A DNA stretch of 40,966 bases from Thermoleophilia bacterium (lineage in GTDB: Bacteria; Actinomycetota; Thermoleophilia; Gaiellales; Gaiellaceae). Below are positions 34,538 to 40,966 of the stretch, piece after piece. The stretch lies in the NCBI GenBank assembly GCA_014534345.1, contig JACVRR010000009.1:1-40966 (forward strand), in the 5' to 3' direction. The notes below the pieces were generated by a model that was not told where the DNA came from, ran no database searches, and saw only the letters and a program-made list of their open reading frames with translations. Made by a program: the position numbers and the translations under genes. Numbering within the stretch: the first letter of the stretch is position 1; each line of letters opens with the position of its first letter.

Positions 34538-35584
34538 GTGCGCGTCCTGCTCGCGGACCCGCCCGCGTTCACGCCCGCGTACGACCACGCGCTCGCGGCG
34601 GCGCTCGCGGCCGCCGGCGCCGAGGTCGAGCTCGTGACCGCCCGCTTCCGCTTCGGCGAGGCGCCGCGTCCCGACGGCTACCGGCGAACGGAGCTCTTCT
34701 ACGGGCTGTCGGGGCGGGTGTTCCGGCGCTCGCGCCTGCGGTTGCCGCTGAAGCTGGCCGAGCACGCCGTCGGCCTCGCCCGCCTGGCGGGCCGCGCGGC
34801 GGACGTCACCCACTTCCAGTGGCTCCCCGTGCCGCAACTGGACGACCTCCTGCTGCGGCGCCGCCACCCGTCCGTCCTCACGGCGCACGATGTCCTCCCG
34901 CGCCGGACGGCGCGCCGGCGCGCGCGCCGGGGGCCGCGGTTGGGGCGCCTCGCCGCCGGGGGCGTGCCCCGCGAGCGCGCGCGCGGCGCGCTGGTTGCGC
35001 TCGGCGTGCCCGCCGCCCGCCTGCGCGTGATCCCGCACCCGGTCTTCCCCGCGGACGTCACGCCGGCCGACGACGGGCGCACCGTGCTCGCGCTCGGCGT
35101 CATCCGCCCCTACAAGCAGCTCGAGCACGCCGTCGAGGCGGCGCGGAGGGCGGACGCGCGGCTGCTGGTGGCCGGCGATCCCGCCATGCCGCTCCGCCGT
35201 CCGGCCGGTGACGGGGTCGAGTGGCGGCTCGGCTACCTGCCGGAGGACGAGCTCGACCGCGCGCTCGCCGACTCGACGCTCGCCGTCTTCCCGTACCGGG
35301 CGGAGCTCGACCAGAGCGGCGCGCTGCTGCGCGCGCTCGGCGCGGGCGTGCCGGCCGTCGTCTACGACGTTGCGGGCCTCCCCGAGCCGGTGCGGGCGTT
35401 CGGCGCGGGCCGGGTCGTGCCGGCGGACGACGTCGGCGCGCTCGCCGGCGCGGTCCGCGAGCTCCTGGACGATCCGGACGCGCTCGCCGCCGCCCGCGAG
35501 GGCGCGCGTCGGGCGCGCGCGGCGCTGACCTGGGACGCGTCCGCGCGCGCGCACCTCGAGCTGTACGAGGAGCTTCGCGGATGA
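34538..35584 (+). CDS. GT4-like glycosyltransferase
   Basis: DVTHFQWLPVPQLD, LTAHDVLPRR, LVALGVPAARLRVIPHPVF, LALGVIRPYKQLEHAVEA, VFPYRAELDQSGALLRALGAGVPAVVYDVAGLPE. Confidence 0.85.
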   Translation: MRVLLADPPAFTPAYDHALAAALAAAGAEVELVTARFRFGEAPRPDGYRRTELFYGLSGRVFRRSRLRLPLKLAEHAVGLARLAGRAADVTHFQWLPVPQLDDLLLRRRHPSVLTAHDVLPRRTARRRARRGPRLGRLAAGGVPRERARGALVALGVPAARLRVIPHPVFPADVTPADDGRTVLALGVIRPYKQLEHAVEAARRADARLLVAGDPAMPLRRPAGDGVEWRLGYLPEDELDRALADSTLAVFPYRAELDQSGALLRALGAGVPAVVYDVAGLPEPVRAFGAGRVVPADDVGALAGAVRELLDDPDALAAAREGARRARAALTWDASARAHLELYEELRG

Positions 35585-35670
35585 GCGCGCCTCGCACCCG
35601 GGTGGACCGCGGCGACGCCCTCGTCCTCGCGGCCGTGCGCCGCCGCCTCCGCGCCGGGGTCGCTCCGTGA
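35581..35670 (+). CDS. Possible 29-aa microprotein between two coupled genes
   Basis: ATGA overlap with the GT4 stop and GTGA overlap with the next start: MSAPRTRVDRGDALVLAAVRRRLRAGVAP. Confidence 0.4.
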   Translation: MSAPRTRVDRGDALVLAAVRRRLRAGVAP

Positions 35671-35981
35671 GCTTCCGGCGGGCGCGCTTCGGCGACCTGA
35701 TCGAGCGTCAGCTGGCGCTCTTCGTCGAGGACGACGGCGACCTGCTCGAGGACGTCGACGCCGCACTCGCGCGCTACGACGGAGCCGACCGCGACGAGGC
35801 CGAGGAGCTGTTCGGCGACTACCAGCTCGCGCTCGAGGCCGCCGCCGAACGCCTGGCCGAGCTTCGCGACGCCTACGGACGGACACTCGCCGGCGCGGAC
35901 GCGGAGCGCTACGAGGAGGAGTTCAACGGCGCCGTCTCGCGCCGCTGGCCGGCCCTCACCGCCGCGATCGAGGAGGCGTGA
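35667..35981 (+). CDS. Uncharacterised acidic helical protein (104 aa)
   Basis: GTG start; RARFGDLIERQLALFVEDDGDLLEDVDAALARYDGADRDEAEELFGDYQLALEAAAERL. Confidence 0.65.
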   Translation: MSFRRARFGDLIERQLALFVEDDGDLLEDVDAALARYDGADRDEAEELFGDYQLALEAAAERLAELRDAYGRTLAGADAERYEEEFNGAVSRRWPALTAAIEEA

Positions 35982-35988
35982 CCAGCCG

Positions 35989-36468
35989 TTACAGCCCGTG
36001 CGCGAACGCGCCCACGATCGCGCCGTAGACGAGGTGCAGCGCCACCATGACCGCGGCCGTCGCGTGCCCGTAGTTCCAGAGCATGAAGCCGGGCGGCTCC
36101 AGGAGCGGCGCCTCCTCGGGGTCCGACCACGGCGTGCCCATGCGCGGGTGCACGGCGGGGAGCAGCACGTTGACCAGCGCGCCGCCGGCGAACGCGGCGT
36201 GCACGAGCCCGAGCAGGCCGCCGAACAGCCAGTCGGCGCGCCCGGTGGCCGCGAACACCGCGTAGTAGGCGAGCGCGAAGAGCAGGCCGTTGACGAAGTG
36301 CACGGCGAAGCCGATCACCTCCGCGCGGCTGCGGTTCGGTGTGAACGCCGTCCCCAGGAGGAGCGGCAGGTCCATCCGGGTGACGCCGGCCTCCTGCGCC
36401 AGCCGCAGGCCGCTGGTCAGCACGACCGTGCCGACCAGGCCCCCGGCCAGCGCGCCCCAGAGGCTCAT
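35989..36468 (-). CDS. Small multi-pass membrane protein
   Basis: About four hydrophobic segments: WGALAGGLVGTVVLTSGL, GFAVHFVNGLLFALAYYAVF, WLFGGLLGLVHAAFAGGALVNVLL, AAVMVALHLVYGAIVGAFA. Confidence 0.7.
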   Translation of the reverse strand: MSLWGALAGGLVGTVVLTSGLRLAQEAGVTRMDLPLLLGTAFTPNRSRAEVIGFAVHFVNGLLFALAYYAVFAATGRADWLFGGLLGLVHAAFAGGALVNVLLPAVHPRMGTPWSDPEEAPLLEPPGFMLWNYGHATAAVMVALHLVYGAIVGAFAHGL

Positions 36469-36548
36469 GGGGCCACCTCGGTGCGACTGCAGCGGAGAAG
36501 ATGTGCGACGTCCGAGGAGGGCCACCGGCCAGACCAGACGCGTAGCGT
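36465..36548 (-). repeat. Repeated leader element, copy B
   Basis: ACGCTACGCGTCTGGTCTGGCCGGTGGCCCTCCTCGGACG...CTCCGCTGCAGTCGCACCGAGGTGGCCCCATGA; pairs with copy A. Confidence 0.75.
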
Positions 36549-36550
36549 GC

Positions 36551-38353
36551 TCATCGGCCGGCGTCCGCGCGCTCGAGCGCGACGGCGGCGGTGACGAGCG
36601 CGAGGTGGACGAGCGCCTGTGGGAAGTTGCCGAGGAAGGTGCCGTCCGCCGCCATCTCCTCGGAGTACAGCCCGACGTCGTTCGCGAGCGAGACGAGGTC
36701 GCCCATCAGCGCCGCCGCCTCGTCGACCCGGCCCGTCTTCGCCAGCGCGCCGACGAGCCAGAACGAGCACGGCAGGAAGAAGCCCTCGTTGCCGTCCAGG
36801 CCGTCCTCGCCCCGGTAGCGGCAGACGAGCGGGCCCTCCGCGAGCTCGCGCCGCACGGCGTCCACGGTGGCGACCAGCCGCGCGTCGTCGGAGCGGGAGT
36901 ACTCGAACAGCGCGAGCGTCAGCAGGCTGGCGTCCAGCTCGCGCAGCGACGTCGCGCGGACGTAGGTTCCCCGCTCGTCGTCCCAGCCCTCCGCGTCGAC
37001 GAACGCCCGGATCGCGTCCGCCTCGGCGCGCCAGCGGCGCCGCCGGTCGGGCACGAGGCCGCGGTCCGCCAGCTTGCAGGCGCGATCGAGCGCGACCCAG
37101 CACATCGCCTTCGACTGGACGAAGTGGGCGGGGGCGGAGCGGACCTCCCAGATCCCCGCGTCGCGCTCCCGCCAGTGCTCGCACACCCAGTCGGCGATCG
37201 AGCCGACGTCCCGGCGCGACGCCGCGCGCAGCTCGCCGCAGTGCTGCGCGTACAGCCAGATGCTCTCGAACCAGGCGCCGTAGACGTCGAGCTGCGTCTG
37301 CGCGGCGGCGCCGTTGCCGACCCGCACCGGGCGGGAGCCGCGGTAGCCGGCGAGCTCGAGCTCCTCCTCCCCCGTGTGCAGGTCGCCGTCCACGCGGTAG
37401 AGCACTTTCAGCTCCGGCCGGCTCTGCGCGGTCGCGTGGCCGAGCCACCAGAGGAACGCCTCGGCCTCGGACTCGAATCCGAGCTGCAGCAGCGTTGTCA
37501 CGGTGTACGCGGCGTCACGGATCCAGGTGTAGCGGTAGTCCCAGTTGCGCTCGCCGCCGATCCACTCGGGCAGCGAGGTCGTCGGCGCCGCGACGATGGC
37601 GCCGGACGGCGTGAAGACGAGCAGCTTCAGCGCCAGCGCGCTGCGGACGATCTCGCCCTTCCACGGGCCGTCGTACGCGACGCGAGCACTCCAGTCGCGC
37701 CAGAACTGCACCGTCCGCGCCAGCCGGCGCTCCGTGTCGTCGCGCGCGCCGAGGACGAGCGGCTGCCTGCTCGCCGCGTCGAGGTCGAGCAGGGCGGTCT
37801 CCCCCGCGGCGAGCTCGAAGCGGCCGCCGAAGCCGCCGCGGTCGACCTCGACCTCGCCGGCGCCCCAGGCGCCGAGCGCCACGGCCTCGCGTCCCGAGAG
37901 TGCCACGGGGCGCCCGGCCCGCCGCTCGATCCGCGTCTTGCCGCCGGCGTACCCGAAGCGAGGCTCGACCCGCCAGGCGAACGCGACGCGCCCGGCCAGC
38001 CCCTCGACGCGGCGCACCAGCTCGCGCAGCGGAGAGAGCCACGTGCGGTCGGCCACGGCGAGCGCGTCCGTGACCCGCGCGACGCCGGACGCGGTGCGGA
38101 AGGTGGTCTCCAGCACGTTCGTCCCCTCGGCGTAGCGGCGCTCGACCGCGAACGGCTCCTCCGGGGCGAGCGTGAAGGCGCCGCCCTGCTCGGCGTCGAG
38201 CAGACGGCCGAACACGCTCGGCGAGTCGACGTTCGGCAGGCACAGCCAGTCGATCGACCCGTCGCGGGCGACCAGCGCCGCCGTGCGGCCGTCGCCGATC
38301 ACAGCGTAGTCGCGGATCGGCGCGTACCCGTTCACTCGGCCGTCGTCGCTCAT
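36551..38353 (-). CDS. Glycoside hydrolase family 15-like protein (glucoamylase/trehalase type)
   Basis: YAPIRDYAVIGDGRTAALVARDGSIDWLCLPNVDSPSVFGRLLD, WIGGERNWDYRYTWIRDAAYTVTTLLQLGF, AGIWEVRSAPAHFVQSKAMCWVALDRA, GLYSEEMAADGTFLGNFPQALVHLAL. Confidence 0.93.
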   Translation of the reverse strand: MSDDGRVNGYAPIRDYAVIGDGRTAALVARDGSIDWLCLPNVDSPSVFGRLLDAEQGGAFTLAPEEPFAVERRYAEGTNVLETTFRTASGVARVTDALAVADRTWLSPLRELVRRVEGLAGRVAFAWRVEPRFGYAGGKTRIERRAGRPVALSGREAVALGAWGAGEVEVDRGGFGGRFELAAGETALLDLDAASRQPLVLGARDDTERRLARTVQFWRDWSARVAYDGPWKGEIVRSALALKLLVFTPSGAIVAAPTTSLPEWIGGERNWDYRYTWIRDAAYTVTTLLQLGFESEAEAFLWWLGHATAQSRPELKVLYRVDGDLHTGEEELELAGYRGSRPVRVGNGAAAQTQLDVYGAWFESIWLYAQHCGELRAASRRDVGSIADWVCEHWRERDAGIWEVRSAPAHFVQSKAMCWVALDRACKLADRGLVPDRRRRWRAEADAIRAFVDAEGWDDERGTYVRATSLRELDASLLTLALFEYSRSDDARLVATVDAVRRELAEGPLVCRYRGEDGLDGNEGFFLPCSFWLVGALAKTGRVDEAAALMGDLVSLANDVGLYSEEMAADGTFLGNFPQALVHLALVTAAVALERADAGR

Positions 38354-38422
38354 GTGCGCGTTGCCTCGATCCCCCCGGCGTCGTACGATACGGCCGCCCT
38401 TTTCCACGAACCGGAGTGGTCC

Positions 38423-39568
38423 ATGCAACGGATCTCGCTTCTCGCGACAGTGGCGGCGCTGTCGGCGTTTCTCCTCGCGATCCCGGCGCAGGCACGCGTC
38501 GACGACGCGGCGGCCGACCGGTACATCGTCGTCCTGAAGGACGGGATCGACGCTGCGGCAGTGGCAAGCCAGCACGCACGCGCGCACGGCGCGGGCATCG
38601 CGCACGTCTACGGGCACGCGCTGAACGGCTACGCCGCGGTGATCCCGAACCAGCGAGTCGCCGCGATCCGCTCGGACAGCCGGGTCGCCTACGTCGAGCC
38701 CGACGGCGCGGTCGCCGTCGCGAACCACCAGCAGACGCTGCCGTGGGGAGTCAACAAGGTCGACGCCGACACCAGCTCGACCACAGCCGGTGACGGTTCG
38801 GGGGCGATCACGAACGTGAACGTCTACGTGATCGACACTGGCGTCGACACGGGCCACCGCGACCTCAACATCGCCGGCCACGTCAACTTCGCCGGCGGCC
38901 AGAACAGGGACTGCCACGGACACGGCACGCACGTCGCGGGGACGGTCGCCGCGCGGGACGACCACTACGACGTCGTCGGCGTCGCGCCCGGCGCGCCGAT
39001 CACCGGCGTCAAGGTGCTCGGCTGCAGCGGCAGCGGGACGTGGTCGGGCGTGATCGCAGGGATCGACTGGGTTACCGCGAACGCGCGCAAGCCGGCGATC
39101 GCCAACATGAGCCTCGGCGGCGGGGCGAACCAGGCCGTCGACGACGCCGTCCGCAGGTCGGCCGCGAGCGGCGTCTTCTACGCGGTAGCCGCCGGCAACG
39201 AGGGCGCGAACGCGTGCAACTCCTCGCCGGCGCGCGCGGGAGCGGGCACGAACAACGGCATCGCCACCGTGGCGGCCACCGACTCGAGCGACCGGGAAGC
39301 GTCGTGGTCGAACTACGGCAGCTGCGTCGACATCTGGGCGCCCGGCGTGAGCGTCCTGTCGACCAGGCGCGGCGGCGGGACGACGACGATGTCGGGCACG
39401 TCGATGGCCTCGCCGCACACCGGCGGCGGCGGCGCGCTCTACCTGTCGAGCAACACGGGTGCGAGCCCGTCGACCGTCGAGAGCGCGCTCAAGAGCACTG
39501 CGACGACGACCGGCACGACGAGCAAGGACGGCCGCGCGATCAAGCGGCTGTACGTCGGCGGGTTCTAA
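38423..39568 (+). CDS. Secreted S8 subtilisin-like serine protease with I9 propeptide
   Basis: Signal peptide MQRISLLATVAALSAFLLAIPAQA; YIVVLKDGIDAAAVASQH propeptide; VIDTGVDTGH (Asp), GHGTHVAGT (His), SGTSMASPH (Ser). Confidence 0.95.
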   Translation: MQRISLLATVAALSAFLLAIPAQARVDDAAADRYIVVLKDGIDAAAVASQHARAHGAGIAHVYGHALNGYAAVIPNQRVAAIRSDSRVAYVEPDGAVAVANHQQTLPWGVNKVDADTSSTTAGDGSGAITNVNVYVIDTGVDTGHRDLNIAGHVNFAGGQNRDCHGHGTHVAGTVAARDDHYDVVGVAPGAPITGVKVLGCSGSGTWSGVIAGIDWVTANARKPAIANMSLGGGANQAVDDAVRRSAASGVFYAVAAGNEGANACNSSPARAGAGTNNGIATVAATDSSDREASWSNYGSCVDIWAPGVSVLSTRRGGGTTTMSGTSMASPHTGGGGALYLSSNTGASPSTVESALKSTATTTGTTSKDGRAIKRLYVGGF

Positions 39569-39573
39569 CCCGG

Positions 39574-40966
39574 CTAGCGGTGACCGAAGTGGTGGGCGCC
39601 GGGCAGGCTGGCGCCCACCGCTTCCACTTCCGAGACCTGCCGCGCGAGCGGGCCGAGCGTGTCGAGCCGCGAGACGAGGACGTTCTGGTTGCGCCCGCGG
39701 CGCTCGAAGCGGCCGCGCGCGAGCAGCAGCGACTCCCCGCGGACGATCGCCCGGAAGCGGTCGTACACCGGCGGCGGGACGATCAGGTTGAACTGCCCGT
39801 GCTCGTCCTCGAGGAGCATGAAGACGACGCCGTTCGCCGTCGCGGGGCGCTGGCGGGCGACCACCATGCCGGCCGCGGCGACGTACCCTCCGTCGGCCGT
39901 CTCGCAGAGGTCGCGGCTCGAGAGGACGCCCGCGGGAAGATGCGGGCGCAGGAGCTCGAGCGGGTGGACGCCGACCGAGACCCGGGTCGTCCGGTAGTCC
40001 GCCAGCATCCGCTCCCACGGGGACTGCTCCGGCAGCGCCGGCGTCTCGACCGTCGGCGCGAGCGGGAGCGCGAGCTGGCGCGCCTCGCCGCCGGAGCCGG
40101 CGACGCTCTGCGAGCGCGGGACGAGGCCGAGCTCCCACAGCAGCGCGCGGCGCGGTGAGCCGAAGGAGTCGCACGCGCCGCCCGCGATCAGCGCTTCGAG
40201 CGCCGGCAGCGGGACGGGCGCCCGCTGCGCGAGGTCTCGCACGTCGACGAACGGCCCGCGGCGCTCCCGCTCCGCGACGAAGTCCTTCGCCTTCGCCTCG
40301 CCGACGTCGGCCACGTACGCGAGGCCAATCCGCACCGCGCCCTCCTCGAAGGCGCACTTCCAGTCGCTCAGGTTGACGTCCGGCGGGCGCACCTCCACCC
40401 CGCGCCGCTGGCCGTCGCGGACGAGGCTCGCCGGCGGGTAGAAGCCCATCGGCTGCGCGTTCAGCAGCGCGCAGAGGAACTCGGCCGGATAGTGGTGGCG
40501 CAGCCAGGCCGACTGGTAGGCGAGCAGCGCGAAGGCGGCCGCGTGCGACTTCGGAAAGCCGAAGCCGGAGAAGGCGGCCAGCTTGTCGTAGACCCGGTTC
40601 GCGGTCTCCACGTCGACCCCCTGCTGCGCGGCCCCTGCGACGAACCGCGCGCGGAAGGCCTCGATCGCGTCCTCGCTGCGCTTGCGGCTCATCGCCCGCC
40701 GCAGTCCCTCCGCCTCGCCGATCGAGAAGCCGGCGAGCGCGATCGCCACCTCCAGCACCTGGTCCTGGAAGACGACGACGCCGAGCGTGTCGCGCAGCGG
40801 CTCGGCGAGCAGCGGGTGGTCGACGGGTGGCACGAACTCGGGGTGACGGCGGAGACGCTCCCTGTGCGCGATGTACGGATGGACGGCCTTGGCCTGGATC
40901 GGCCCGGGCCGGACGAGCGCGACCTGGACGGTCTGGTCGTCGAGGTTCTCCGGGCGCGTCCTGAGC
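39574..40966 (-). CDS. dnaE2: Error-prone DNA polymerase III alpha-type, C-terminal part (5' end beyond right edge)
   Basis: VQVALVRPGPIQAKAVHPYIAHRERLRRHPEF, VFQDQVLEVAIALAGFSIGEAEGLRRAMSRKR, GFGFPKSHAAAFALLAYQSAWLRHHYPAEFLCALLNAQPMGFYPPASLVRD. Confidence 0.92.
   Translation of the reverse strand, partial: LRTRPENLDDQTVQVALVRPGPIQAKAVHPYIAHRERLRRHPEFVPPVDHPLLAEPLRDTLGVVVFQDQVLEVAIALAGFSIGEAEGLRRAMSRKRSEDAIEAFRARFVAGAAQQGVDVETANRVYDKLAAFSGFGFPKSHAAAFALLAYQSAWLRHHYPAEFLCALLNAQPMGFYPPASLVRDGQRRGVEVRPPDVNLSDWKCAFEEGAVRIGLAYVADVGEAKAKDFVAERERRGPFVDVRDLAQRAPVPLPALEALIAGGACDSFGSPRRALLWELGLVPRSQSVAGSGGEARQLALPLAPTVETPALPEQSPWERMLADYRTTRVSVGVHPLELLRPHLPAGVLSSRDLCETADGGYVAAAGMVVARQRPATANGVVFMLLEDEHGQFNLIVPPPVYDRFRAIVRGESLLLARGRFERRGRNQNVLVSRLDTLGPLARQVSEVEAVGASLPGAHHFGHR

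Noticed and set aside
34880-35000. Arg-rich stretch in the GT4 gene suggesting a compensated frameshift
   Set aside because: Frame stays open and the downstream GT4 motifs are in frame; divergence is a simpler explanation without read data.
36290-38422. N-terminal extension of the subtilisin ORF (ORF call from 36290)
   Set aside because: The signal peptide MQRISLLATVAALSAFLLAIPAQA at 38423 marks the real start; upstream is antisense to GH15.
36551-40357. 1268-aa minus ORF running through the GH15 and the subtilisin region
   Set aside because: GH15 begins at the ATG at 38353; the upstream extension is antisense to the subtilisin and has no motifs.
1-40966. CRISPR arrays, transposases, prophage genes, toxin-antitoxin pairs, known defence systems
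   Set aside because: No regularly spaced repeats, DDE transposase motifs, phage structural genes or recognisable defence proteins were seen on either strand.

Overview
A 41 kb high-GC window with actinobacterial character, possibly from a Thermoleophilia-like lineage. I inferred this from gene content and codon style only; no taxonomy search was possible. The left end carries the cell-division-associated cluster yggT-divIVA-yggU-dksA-like-lspA-rluD next to rpsB, with sepF-yggS and pgeF(yfiH). This usually compact cluster is split by two insertions. The first (3431-5486, + strand) holds three small exported proteins sharing an N-terminal motif plus a SipW/ER-type signal peptidase, suggesting a dedicated matrix or fibre export operon. 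The second (about 6843-17774) is a glycan module with glycosyltransferases, a flippase, four SAM methyltransferases and a large polytopic membrane protein. The rest includes: a DHH-CBS-tRNA nucleotidyltransferase fusion; a ferredoxin-nucleotidyl cyclase fusion beside a LAL/LuxR regulator; an acyl-CoA ligase; a murA / HisB-like / ridA operon in which MurA has Asp at the fosfomycin-target Cys and the HisB homologue lacks most metal ligands; an HD-domain protein; an aminotransferase, an EEP hydrolase and a GT4; a GH15; a subtilisin; and a partial dnaE2. Two 84-bp copies of a repeated leader (about 73% identical by hand count) sit exactly between stop and start codons of two gene pairs, and each could sequester the downstream ribosome-binding site. 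I saw no tRNA, rRNA, CRISPR array or insertion sequence. Very long opposite-strand ORFs are treated as high-GC artefacts.
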